Source: Achatina immaculata (Eukaryota; Mollusca; Gastropoda; Stylommatophora; Achatinidae). Taken from it: a stretch of DNA of 64,000 bases. Location of the stretch: contig CM019715.1 of assembly GCA_009760885.1 (NCBI GenBank), positions 21,658,003 to 21,722,002 of the forward strand. The letters run 5' to 3'. A program made the translations under genes and the position numbers. How positions within the stretch are numbered: the stretch's first letter is position 1; the number at the start of each line of letters is the position of its first letter. Shown here piece by piece: positions 41,735-51,561 of this stretch. Below the pieces are notes generated by a model, which saw only the letters and a list, made by a program, of their open reading frames with translations, did not search any database and was not told the DNA's origin.

Positions 41735-41930
41735 ATAAGATGCCAGCACTTTTCCTCGCTGTCTTTGTTTTTCTAGCCAAAGTGAAACCTCAGGTACCAT
41801 ATTTTGAGGCTAGGTTGACTTAAGTGCCGATTCGTCCGAAAAGTTCTGTCCGAGTGAAGAAGCGAACCAGTGACCTTCTGATCAATAGGGTGAGTGCGCT
41901 AACGACTACACCACAGATGTTACAATTTTT
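41735..41930 (-). mobile_element. Diverged SINE-1-like element
   Basis: The minus strand has a decayed tRNA-like head (GTGTAGTCGTTAGCGCACTC, GGTTCGCTTCTTC), then TCGGACAGAACTTTTCGGAC and GTCAACCTAGCCTCAAAATA, matching the SINE-1 order. The 3' end is not clear. It is older than the two SINE-1 copies. Confidence 0.65.
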
Positions 41931-42633
41931 TTTAGCCCCATCAAAGTCATCCACCGTCATCTGCACAATATTCCAGAAAGAAATTGGAAAGAGACCGAAA
42001 CTTTAGTCTCGTCATCTAGAAAAACATTTTGATGTGATCTTGATCGTGGTGGAGCTTGCTTACAAGATCATTCTGTAGATGTGCTCTAGAAAGTTAGGCA
42101 AGTCTCAGTCATGTCCAGTTTGGTGGCTGTTGAACAGCTCCCCACCAGGATATCCGACTTCATGAAATCAGTTACAGAGAACTGGACTTGGCGATACATT
42201 CTGTGAGGAGAAAAGAAGGTAAATAAAAGCGTGTGGTTCAGTTTTACAGAAAGACAGAGAGAGTGAGGAAAGTGGGCAGAAACAAGAATGACAGAAAGCA
42301 AGATGAGCACTTATAAATGAAAGACATACAACAGTCCAATATTTCGGCAAAAGTCCTTTTTTTCAAGATCACATACAAATGCAACACAACAGATAAAAGC
42401 ATGATAAAATAAGTGAAAAATGAAACACTTTGATCCTCCTTGTAAGAAAGAAGGATGCAGAATTCCTATAGAGAATAAGACAGTCAAGTGAATTTAGAAC
42501 TGTTCTAAATTCTGCTGGCCCGGACTGATGTATTGTCATTCTGTTTCCATCATAAACTGTCACGTTATCAAACAAACATATCATAGTTTATTTACGTTCA
42601 GTTCTACTCACAAGGTAGTTAGGCAATGATTTG
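41931..42633. other. No gene seen
   Basis: Unique-looking. Frames 42086-42310 and 42369-42584 (minus) have no recognisable domain. A poly-G tract follows at 42634-42668. Confidence 0.45.
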
Positions 42634-42667
42634 GGGGGGGGGGGGGTGAGTGGGGTGGGGGGGGGAG

Positions 42668-42786
42668 AGATCCGCACTCTCCGATTTGGCCGTCAGCGAC
42701 CTAAGGCTGGCATGATTGTGTCAGGCCTATTTAGGCATAACTGACCAAGACCCTGTCTCATCTCTCTGTTATTGCTCATTATAACA
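42668..42786 (-). mobile_element. TR34 copy 10, 3' fragment
   Basis: The minus strand shows AGATGAGACAGGGTCTTGGT, one diverged 34-bp unit and the end GTCGCTGACGGCCAAATCGG. The rest is missing. A poly-G tract abuts it. Confidence 0.65.
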
Positions 42787-42984
42787 AACCCACTGAGCAA
42801 AACACAGCATATAGTGATAGTATCGCTTTCTCCTTGCCAGTCGATACATTAGACAGTGAATGGTCATTTTTTAAAGGGGAAAGAACGGAGAAGCTGAGTA
42901 ACTGGGAGCGAATGATGGGAAGTATGACATCATAGACTAGAAAGAGAAAGAGAGAGAGAGAGATCAAGGCGGCCATGACTATTT

Positions 42985-43070
42985 TGTGTTGGACTGGCTT
43001 TGCCAGAAATGTGATATAAGGTGTTTATCAACGAATTCTGGAGAAGGTAAGCGATAGCAAGTACTGAAGA
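42985..43070. repeat. Repeat K, copy 2
   Basis: GTTGGACTGGCTTTGCCAGA ... ACGAATTCTGGAGAAGGTAA matches 40215-40300. Class unknown. Confidence 0.7.
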
Positions 43071-43615
43071 TTGTTAAGCAAAATACGATTACCAACTTGA
43101 GACTCGGATCGGCGGGAAGACACCTGCAATAAGTTTTAGTTGGAACAAAAATGGCGACAGGCAGTCCAAGATAGAACGAGTCGCAGTGAACAGTCAGTTG
43201 TTGTTTTTTAGTCCTACACGGAAGGTCTGCATCATGCACATTTTGATTTAGTGACTATTGAAGGGAATCAAGATTATCTGCAGTGTGGGTTGTTTGGCTG
43301 ATTAGTAGAACCTGTGAAGACTGATGGAACTAGGACAGTGTCTTCCCTTGAATGTTTTGTGCTCGATATTGGAGAGAAATAAACTGATCAATGATTAACA
43401 GAAGAGTCCGTTTTTTTGCATCGAACTACATAAGTGTGTGTACTCTGTTGGGGAAGCTCCCTACAATTTCATAGCCTCCATTTCAAGTTCTAGAGATGTT
43501 GGATACAGATTTGTACAGCTAATTTGAATGAAGCACCACGGACAGGAGTGGAAGCTCATTCCCCCTCCCCTCCTTTCCCGCCACCCCCCCCCCAAAAAAA
43601 AATCAAACGCTGACA
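43071..43615. other. No gene seen; poly-C tract
   Basis: Unique-looking sequence ending in a C-rich run at about 43560-43594. No coding signal. Confidence 0.45.
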
Positions 43616-43619
43616 ACTT

Positions 43620-43930
43620 TGGCATTCAATACACTCCACTGTTAATATAAATATATGTGTGGAATCCTCCATTTACTCCACTGTTAATATAAATATGTGT
43701 GTGGAATCCTCCATTTACTCCACTGTTCATATAAATATATGTGTGGAATCCTCAATTTACTCCACTGTTAATATAAATATATGTGTGGAATCCTCCATTT
43801 ACTCCACTGTTCATATAAATATATGTGTGGAATCCTCCATTTACTCCGCTGTTAATATAAATATATGTGTGGAATCATCCATTTACTCTGGTGTTAATTT
43901 AAATATGTATGCGAAATCCTCCATTTAACA
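43620..43930. repeat. 42-bp minisatellite, about seven units
   Basis: The unit TTTACTCCACTGTTAATATA-AATATATGTGTGGAATCCTCCA repeats with few changes. The period of 14 codons leaves an accidental open frame. Confidence 0.93.
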
Positions 43931-43994
43931 TTTTCCGCTGTATTGAAAGAGAAAGGTTATGTATGAATCTCAACTTTTAAGGACTTTCCGTTTG

Positions 43995-44075
43995 AGGTGG
44001 AAGAGGGTCTTGGTCGGCTATTGGTCGCCCCACCCTGACGCTAGCTATGGGTCTCAGAAATGACAGCGTCTCACC
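43995..44075 (+). mobile_element. TR34 copy 11, 3' fragment
   Basis: GAGGTGGAAGAGGGTCTTGG, one and a half 34-bp units, then GACAGCGTCTCACCCCC. Only the last quarter of TR34 is present. Confidence 0.75.
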
Positions 44076-44192
44076 CCCACACTTCAAACATAACATAAAA
44101 TCCGATAATTTCACAGGTACACAAGTGACATTCATCCACGCGACGTCCTAAACACAATTTCCGTTTGTCCCAGTTAGAATACAGAAGAGTCA

Positions 44193-44430
44193 GTTAGTCA
44201 ATCATTCGCATGTCCCTTGCGGAACTTTGCCTCCATAACAGCCCTCTTGTAGGCCACCTGGTTGTAAGCAAGATTCCCTGCTACTGATACATCCATTCGC
44301 AGATCATCAACGATGTCTTGCAGCCGTCTTCTCCTTGGTCTTCCTCTCTTTCTTTTTCCCATTATGTACCCTTCCAAGATGGTCTTCTCTTGACTCTCAT
44401 GACGTTTAATGACACATAATATTTTTTAAA
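44193..44430 (-). mobile_element. LINE-B copy 5, short 3' end
   Basis: Reverse-oriented last 220 bp or so of LINE-B (RWLQDIVDDLRMD region) with tail GCGAATGATTGACTAACTGA. Flanks ACAGAAGAGTCA and ACAGAATAGAGTCA resemble an imperfect TSD. Confidence 0.85.
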
Positions 44431-44432
44431 AA

Positions 44433-45597
44433 ACAGAATAGAGTCATTTTCATGTTAACTAAAGAAAAGCTCTTCTAAATGCTGCGTTTTTAAAGCTTTT
44501 TTATAAATATTTTGCCTATATACTTTAAGCGTGTCAATAGAGGCTTTATCTCAAATTTAAAATAAGAATAATAATAACAACAAAAATAAACAGAAAGACA
44601 ACATTCCTCCCTATATGTAACAAATCCTCCGCTCTCAAGCTGCCACAGGATGTGGTGATGTGGTGATGTGGTGACATTGTGGCCCAGGGCTGGCAGACGA
44701 CACCCGGCGCCACCGGGCTGTGGTCTTGTACAAACTGGGGCTGACTTGGTCTCTACACAACCCACTCGCCCACTAATCTGCCAGGAGAGCTCGACGTTTA
44801 GCCCGGCGGTTTTTGTTCTGTGGGCTCCTGAAGTGTCGGCCCTCGTGTGTCCAAGTCGAGTGTGGCAGGAGACGGCCCGTGGGGGCACGCCGGGATGCGT
44901 GCGTCGGGGCTTCATTCACAACAAGGGTAGACAATTCAGGAAGATTTCCGACAGTGAGGAAGAAAACAATGGGAAGAGCCGATGGTCTCCAGTAAAGTAA
45001 ATGTGGTAACAAAACATACTTACATGTACACCACTCCGTACTACTCCTCAAATACAAAAACATGGAGGAAGAGGGAGAGTTCTCTTATCATAAAAGGATT
45101 GATGTTTAGCATTTAAAGGGAATGGCCTGCACTTTATCTAGAGAGAACTATGACAATTCAAAGCGCAAGAGCTAGCAGGAAAGAGTAACGCACCAGCTGT
45201 ATGGCGACCACATAAAGGATTCAGAGTGGCGTTTCTCTTGTTCCTGAGCTCTGTAGCTTCAGTCCAGAGTGTGTTGATCTTTAGAATCGCGTTCTCTTGG
45301 AGACGATGTGATGGTCATTATTACTGGTGCTGCTAAAGGACTGCTGTGTCTCGTGGTACAATAAATAAGAAGAGGGTCAAGACCAGGGCATACATGAGAA
45401 GATTGTTCAAGACCAGATAGATGGATGATCATAAGAAAATCAATGCCAGAGGTCATATAGAAACCAGCTTCAAAATATTTTAAAAATTCATCAAGACCTG
45501 GCCAAACTAAACGACCAATCAAACCCAAGGGATATATAAAACCAAATATATATATACCAAGATCAAGGCATACATAAAAAGATCTACAAAGACCATC
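44433..45597. other. No recognised gene; locally GC-rich with CpGs
   Basis: 44640-44960 is clearly richer in G+C and CpG than the surroundings (for example CGGCGCCACCGGG, AGCCCGGCGG) and is open in several frames on both strands (44490-44915 minus, 44668-45000 plus). No domain is recognised. It could be a promoter-type island, a first exon or an unknown element. Confidence 0.4.
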
Positions 45598-45795
45598 ATC
45601 ATCATCACCTTTCACTCCCTTGAGAGCACAAGCCACGGATAAAGGCTCTCCAGTCATTCCTGTTCTTGGAATTATTTTCTGCTTCCTTCCATGTGTATCC
45701 CTTGTCTCTGAGCACTGACATAATTTCTCTTCTCCAAGTAAGTCTAGGTCTTCCTCGTTTTCTATTTCCTTGAGGATTCCATGTCAGTGCCTGTC
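45598..45795 (-). mobile_element. LINE-I C-terminal fragment with (GAT)n tail
   Basis: The minus strand encodes ALTWNPQGNRKRGRPRLTWR, then EAENNSKNRNDWRAFIRGLC ending at a stop, then GGTGATGATGATGATGG. This is the W.PQG.RKRGRP..TWRR tail common to many invertebrate LINEs and related to LINE-C. Only the last 60 codons or so remain. Confidence 0.85.
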
Positions 45796-45824
45796 TTGCT
45801 ATGCTGGTTCAGGTTTCCTCAGAC

Positions 45825-46135
45825 CAAGACTAGAGCATACATAAAAACATCCATCAAGACTAGAGCATACATAAAAACATCCATCAAGACTAGAGCATAC
45901 ATAAAAACATCCATCAAGACTAGAGCATACATAAAAACATCCATCAAGACTAGAGCATACATAAAAACATCCATCAAGACTAGAGCATACATAAAAACAT
46001 GATTCAAGACTACAGCATACATAAAAGCATCCATCAAGACTACAGCATACATAAAAACATGATTCAAGACTAGAGCATACATAAAAGCATCCATCAAGAC
46101 TAGAGCATACATAAAAACTTCCACCAAGAGCCAGG
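45825..46135. repeat. 30-bp minisatellite, about ten units
   Basis: The unit ACTAGAGCATACATAAAAAC-ATCCATCAAG is almost identical in the first six copies; a GATTCAAG variant alternates later. Open frames on both strands are artefacts of the 10-codon period. Confidence 0.93.
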
Positions 46136-46480
46136 TATAGAGAAAAGATCAATGAAAACCAGGGCATACGGAAAAAAAAACTATCAAGACTAAGGCACAC
46201 ACAAACGAAACTTGGTCAGGAACTGGCGTACAAAAGAAAATTACAGACCAAGGCATCTATAAGAATATGAATGATAGTCAGAGCATACATAAGAAAGGTA
46301 TAGACCAAGGCATCTATAAGAATATGTGTGGCAGTCAGAGCATACAAACGAAAAGTATAGACCAAGGCATCTATAATAAGATGAGTGGCAGTCAGAACAT
46401 ACATAAAAATATAAATAAATAAATAAGCCAAGATCAGGGTATAAATAAAAAGTGGAATGAAAGACCACCACATCTGTAAG
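46136..46480. repeat. Degenerate continuation of the 30-bp array
   Basis: AGACCAAGGCATCTATAAGA-type units of variable length (about 60-65 bp compound periods) continue the same motif in decayed form. Confidence 0.65.
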
Positions 46481-47344
46481 AAGGGATGTCTTGAAGCAAG
46501 ACAAGACTATATGTTCATAAACATTTGACAGCATTTCAGATACAAGTGACAATATGAAAGCTGTACAGTTCATACTAATGTACTAACTCAGCTGATGTTC
46601 GTTGTCTTAATTTACCATCCTTTTACGCGCGCTTTCTTTCAATTCCTCTCTTCCCAAATCCTAATTATTACCCGACGTCACACATTCCTGTAAGCGACCT
46701 CTTTCTATGTGTTGTCTGATTCTACTTTTAAATCCTCACTCATATTTTATCCACCATTTTTTTTATGAAACCCACAATCAAAATCACGACAGCCAATAAA
46801 AAACGCAGAAGGTTCGAATTACTAACCAATAGTTAGCTGCATTTCTGAGCGTTCCATCCAATCAATTTGTCCAAAAATATTAGCGTCTTGGAAGCGTTGG
46901 GGCGCAGTCAGGGTGAAGATGATAGCGCAGCCGCCCTATAATTTTCTCACCTGTTGATTCTATCATCTTTTTCTTGTCAGTCATGCATAGGGTAGGAAGA
47001 AACGTTTGACGTGTAACAGGTGCATGTGTAGAGAGTACAGATTCGGGCAGAGAGATAAAAGATGTTTGAATTTTTTTTTTCTTTCTGTCGCCTCCACGCG
47101 TCAGTTGACGGTTTGCCTGTTACTGAGCGGGGAATCTGATCTATGTTTGGCCTTCAAGCCAGATGTTCTATGTTGGTGGTTTGATAGAAAAAACTTCGCA
47201 GAAATAAAACATCAGCAGAAAAATGGCGGCGTGTATTTCAATCGTCGCCTGGTAAGACTTGAAACTCGCGACTTCCAAATGGTAAGAACATCAGTTTTCT
47301 TTCTATAAGTATGTACACAGGACTTAAGATCTTAGAAGACCACA
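46481..47344. other. No recognised gene
   Basis: Unique-looking sequence with CCAAT boxes near 46800-46865. The 100-residue frame at 47006-47308 (MTCNRCMCREYRFGQRDKRC) has no recognised domain. Confidence 0.4.
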
Positions 47345-47354
47345 CTGGAAGTGA

Positions 47355-49090
47355 GAACTGGCAATCTTTGCAGTTGATGCTTAGAAGATGTTGAGGCGCA
47401 ACATTATGTCGGTTAAGAAGCGCATTATGACTGCTTTTTTTCAGTCTTGAGTGGGGCTAAAAAGCAGAAGGCGTGCAGTACTTCTTTAGCAGATCCCTGC
47501 ACTGTTAATTAACCAGGCTAGGCCTGTTACTGGAGATGTGGGGAAGAGTCTTCATCAGCTATGGTTCACAAAACATGAGGCCAATATGTCTGCTATGGTT
47601 TACAAACCACGAGGCCAGCATGTCTGCTATGGTTTATAAACCATGAGGCCAGCATGTCTGCTATGGTTTACAAACCATGAGGCCAGCATGTCAGCTATGG
47701 CTAACAAATCCTGAGGCCAGCATGTCAGCTATAGTTTACAAATCCTGAGGCCAACATGTCAGCTATAGTTCACAAATCCTGAGGCCAACATGTCAGCTAT
47801 ATTTCACAAATTCTGAGGTCAGCATGTCAGCTATAGTTCACACTTCTGAGGTCAGCATGTCAGCTATAGTTCACACTTCTGAGGCCAGCATGTCAGCTAT
47901 AGTTCACACTTCTGAGGCCAGCATGTCAGCTATAGTTCACACTTCTGAGGCCAGCATGTCAGCTATAGTTCACACTTCTGAGGCCAGCATGTCAGCTATA
48001 GTTCACACTTCTGAGGTCAGCATGTCAGCTATAGTTCACACTTCTGAGGCCAGCATGTCAGCTATAGTTCACACTTCTGAGGTCAGCATGTCAGCTATAG
48101 TTTACAAATCCTGAGGCCAGCATGTCAGCTATAGTTCACAAATCCTGAGGCCAGCACTTCAGCTATAGTTTACAAATCCTGAGGTCAACATGTCAGTTAT
48201 AGTTTACAAATCCTGAGGTCAACATGTCAGCTATAGTTCACACTTCTGAGGCCAGCATGTCAGCTATAGTTCACCAATCCTGAGGCTAGCATGTCAGCTA
48301 TAGTTCACCAATCCTGAGGCCAGCATGTCAGCTATAGTTCACCAATCCTGAGGCCAGCACTTCAGCTATAGTTTACAAATCCTGAGGTCAACATGTCAGT
48401 TATAGTTTACAAATCCTGAGGTCAACATGTCAGCTATAGTTTACAAATCCTGAGGCCAGCATGTCAGCTATAGTTTACAAATCCTGAGGCCAGCATGTCA
48501 GCTATAGTTTACAAATCCTGAGGTCAGCATGTCAGCTATAGTTTACAAATCCTGAGGCTAGCATGTCAGCTATAGTTTACAAATCCTGAGGCCAGCATGT
48601 CAGCTATGGTTTACAAATCCTGAGGTCAGCATGTCAGCTATGGTTTACAAATCCTGAGGCTAGCATGTCAGCTATAGTTTACAAATCCTGAGGTCAGCAT
48701 GTCAGTTATAGTTTACAAATCCTGAGGTCAGCATGTCAGCTATAGTTTACAAATCCTGAGGCTAGCATGTCAGCTATAGTTTACAAATCCTGAGGCTAGC
48801 ATGTCAGCTATAGTTTACAAATCCTGAGGCTAGCATGTCAGCTATAGTTTACAAATCCTGAGGCTAGCATGTCAGCTATAGTTTACAAATCCTGAGGCTA
48901 GCATGTCAGCTATGGTTTACAAATCCTGAGGTCAGCATGTCAGCTATGGTTTACAAATCCTGAGGTCAACATGTCAGCTATGGTTTACAAATCCTGAGGC
49001 CAGCATGTCAGCTATGGTTTACAAATCCTGAGGTCAACATGTCAGCTATAGTTCACCAATCCTGAGGCCAGCATGTCAGCTATAGGTTAG
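47355..49090 (+). mobile_element. TR34 copy 12 with giant 34-bp array (about 45 units)
   Basis: The TR34 body is diverged but recognisable: ATCTTTGCAGTTGATGCTTA, GTTGAGGCGCAACATTATGT, GGGGCTAAAAAGCAGAAGGC, TCTTTAGCAGATCCC, AGGCCTGTTACTGGAGATG. From 47556 to about 49086 the terminal unit CAGCTATAGTTTACAAATCC-TGAGGCCAGCATGT is repeated about 45 times. A block near 47830-48090 uses a 33-bp variant (GTTCACACTTCTGAGG). The element's 3' block is absent. Confidence 0.9.
47556..49086. repeat. 34-bp (locally 33-bp) minisatellite derived from TR34
   Basis: This is the array of TR34 copy 12, listed separately because of its size. Homogenised sub-blocks (GTTCACACTTCTGAGG; GTTTACAAATCCTGAGGCTAG; GTTCACCAATCC) show local spread of variants. 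The 33-bp block produces the accidental peptide repeat MSAIVHTSEAS. Confidence 0.93.
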
Positions 49091-49144
49091 GCGCAAACAG
49101 AGAAGCCACTTTCTCCATATCCAGCCCGCAGTAGGAAATACAGT

Positions 49145-49300
49145 AAGTCTTGTCTTGTCTTGTCTTTTCTTGCCTTGTCTTGTCTTGCATTGTCTCGTCT
49201 TGTCTTGTCTTGTTTTGTCGTGTCCTGTCTCATCTTGTCTTGTCCTGTCTCGTCTCGTCTTGTCTTGTCCTGTCTCGTCTTGTCTTGTCTTGTCTTGTGC
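49145..49300. repeat. (CTTGT)n-rich microsatellite
   Basis: Imperfect TGTCTTGTCT pentamer repeats, followed directly by a TR34 fragment. Confidence 0.9.
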
Positions 49301-49304
49301 TATC

Positions 49305-49409
49305 TACCTGTAACTGCGAGCTGTTGTTCTTTGTACCCAGTGCTGTGGAGGTGTTGAGACACAGCATCGTATCGGCGTAGGAGCAGGTTATGGCAGCTAC
49401 TTTTTCAGA
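49305..49409 (+). mobile_element. TR34 copy 13, 5' fragment
   Basis: CTACCTGTAACTGCGAGCTG through GGCAGCTACTTTTTCAG, the first 105 bp or so of TR34, cut off by a GA-rich tract. Confidence 0.85.
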
Positions 49410-49524
49410 GAGGAGAGAGAGTGGATAGAGAGAAGAGAGAGTGGAGAGAGAGATGAAAAAAATGGGAATAGACGAAAAGAGGTAGAAAAACAGACAAAGA
49501 GAGACAGTGACAGACGTTAGAGGT

Positions 49525-49562
<38 letters not shown>

Positions 49563-49604
49563 GTGACAAGTAGAGAGAGAAATTAAGAGACACAATGAGA
49601 GGGA
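49410..49604. repeat. GA-rich simple sequence
   Basis: AGAGAGAGTGGAGAGAG-type sequence with (GA)n at 49528-49562. Confidence 0.9.
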
Positions 49605-49700
49605 CAGTAAATGAATGAATGAATGAATGGATTATCTTTATTTTTAAAGAGTAAAGAATTGGGCACGCAGGCCCATCTCACATTCTTCCCTTTATCACTC
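49605..49700 (+). repeat. Repeat M, copy 1
   Basis: (TGAA)n followed by GGATTATCTTTATTTTTAAA and AGAATTGGGCACGCAGGCCC is repeated at 62146-62240 with (TTGA)n in front. This may be the reverse strand of a short retroelement with a tetranucleotide tail. Confidence 0.6.
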
Positions 49701-50020
49701 CATCTTTCATTCTTCCCACACACTCGATTTAATACAAGTATAATTACATTAGGGAAAAAACACATCAAAAGAGTGTAAGATTAAACTACTACAAAGTAAA
49801 AGAGAAGAAGTAATTAACCTAATAAAATAGTTCTTACACACGCATACACGCACATACATAGATATATACATAAACAAAAATATATTTTCAGTACAGATCT
49901 TCTAACATATATTTTTTAACACACGTTAAAATAATTTCTAACAATATTTAACAAGTTACTTTTCGAACTATGTCATTGTGAAAGGCTATGTAATGCTGCT
50001 AAAAATGTGCAAGTGGTAGA
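49701..50020. other. AT-rich, no gene seen
   Basis: Unique-looking AT-rich sequence between repeat M and a 21-bp repeat. Confidence 0.45.
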
Positions 50021-50126
50021 TTTCAAAATAAGCATTTCAGATTCAAAGTTAACATTTCAGATGTCACAGTTAACATTTCAGATTTCAAAGCTAACGTTTC
50101 GGGTTTCAAAGTTAACATTTCACAGC
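50021..50126. repeat. 21-bp degenerate minisatellite
   Basis: About five units of TTTCAGATTTCAAAGTTAACA. Confidence 0.85.
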
Positions 50127-50379
50127 AATGTCAATTATTTTCAGTGCTATTATAATGGCACTGTGCAGACCGTACGTTTTTTTTTTTTAATCGGTGCATT
50201 AGAGTCCCGGAAAACCTTGTCAAGTTTCCTTTATTTTGTTAACAATAACACTTAATTTAGGGTTCCTCAGCCCCATTTCTGCGAAGGTTCTGCAGGGATT
50301 CCACTAGGGATCGAGGCAGGAAAAACCCCGTCCTAGGTACCTGTAGTGGAACCCAGGGGTTTGGCTACACGTTTTTGTT

Positions 50380-50660
50380 TCTGTCCAAGATAGATTTGGT
50401 TAAAAAGACAGATTTTGTTAAAAAGGCAGATTTGGTTAAAAAGACAGATTATGTTAAAATAAAGACAGATTTTGTTAAAAAGACAGATTAGGTTAAAATA
50501 AAGACAGATTAGGTTAAAAAGACAGATTAGGTTAAAATAAAGACAGATTAGGTTAAAAAGACAGATTAGGTTAAAATAAAGACAGATTAGGTTAAAAAGA
50601 CAGATTAGGTTAAAAAGACAGATTAGGTTAAAATAAAGACAGATTTGGTTAAAAAGACAG
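50380..50660. repeat. 18/21-bp alternating minisatellite
   Basis: GACAGATTAGGTTAAAAA and GACAGATTAGGTTAAAATAAA alternate, giving a 39-bp period for much of the tract. The minus-strand frame (LFNLICLYFNLIC repeat) is an artefact. Confidence 0.92.
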
Positions 50661-50752
50661 AGTCTCATAAAAAGATATTACTGTTAGTCAGGACGATCCT
50701 GTTCGGTACCGACAGAGAAGTTTTGAACAACCACAGCAACAGAACGTATTAA
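50655..50752. repeat. Repeat G, copy 1
   Basis: GTCTCATAAAAAGATATTAC, GTTAGTCAGGACGATCCTGT, TTTTGAACAACCACAGCAAC. The same ~95-bp unit occurs at 53612-53708. Here it interrupts the GACAGATT minisatellite, which resumes at about 50752. Confidence 0.8.
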
Positions 50753-50955
50753 GACAGATTTGGTTAAAAAAGACAGATTTGGTTGAAAAGGCAGTTTTGG
50801 TTCTATACAAGGAAAAAGAAGACCTACACATGCCATATAGCACAAGCCATACGTAATTAACATTTTGTATACGTTTATTATTTTTCTTTTCGACGACGGC
50901 GGTCTCTACCGGATAAATTAAAAAGAATGACAATTCTGCATACGTTAGTGACTTC

Positions 50956-51145
50956 ACTCATTCATTCATTAACATGCCCATTGTTGGACTCCGCTTCCCT
51001 AACAGAACTCCTGTAAGCCTCTCGGTTGTAAGCAAGTGCCCTGCTTCTGATGCGTCCATTCCCAGATCATCAGCAATGTCTTGTTACCATCTTTGCCTTG
51101 ATCTTCCCCTCTTTCTCTTTTCCCATTATGTACCCTTCTAAGACC
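50956..51145 (-). mobile_element. LINE-B copy 6, short 3' end
   Basis: Reverse-oriented last 180 bp of LINE-B, diverged (AACATGCCCATTGTTGGACT), with (ATTC)n at its left. It abuts copy 7 tail-to-body. Confidence 0.82.
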
Positions 51146-51548
51146 ATTCATTCATTCATTCATTCATTCATTTGCATGTCCCTTGCGGAACTTTGCCTCC
51201 CTAACAGCACTCCTGTAGGCCTCTCGGTTGTGAGCAAGATGGCCATCTGCTGATGCATCCATTTGCAGATCATCAACGATGTCTTGCAGCCGTCTTCGCC
51301 GTGGTCTTCCTCTCTTTCTTTTTCCCATTATGTACCCTTCCAAGACAGTCTTCTCTAAATTCTCATGACGTTTAATGTGTCCAAAATATTTAAGTTTTCG
51401 CTGTTTAATCCTCTTTACTAGCCAGCCTTCTTCAATATTAAGTTCCTGTAGTATGGATATATTTGTTCTTTTTTGTGTCCATGATATTTGAAGGATTTTT
51501 CTGTAACATTTACATTCGAAGGCGTTTATGTGTTTCTCAGCTGTTTTG
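51146..51548 (-). mobile_element. LINE-B copy 7
   Basis: Reverse-oriented LINE-B 3' region with a six-unit (ATTC)n tail at 51146-51171. It extends to AGCTGTTTTGTG, beyond which the LINE-D tail begins. Confidence 0.9.
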
Positions 51549-51561
51549 TGAATTCTTATCT

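Noticed and set aside
47824..48114. 11-residue repeat protein (MSAIVHTSEAS)
   Set aside because: Produced by the 33-bp variant block of the TR34 array; the frame closes where units return to 34 bp.
50380..50660. CRISPR-like alternating repeat/spacer
   Set aside because: The two alternating units are variants of one sequence; a simple minisatellite.
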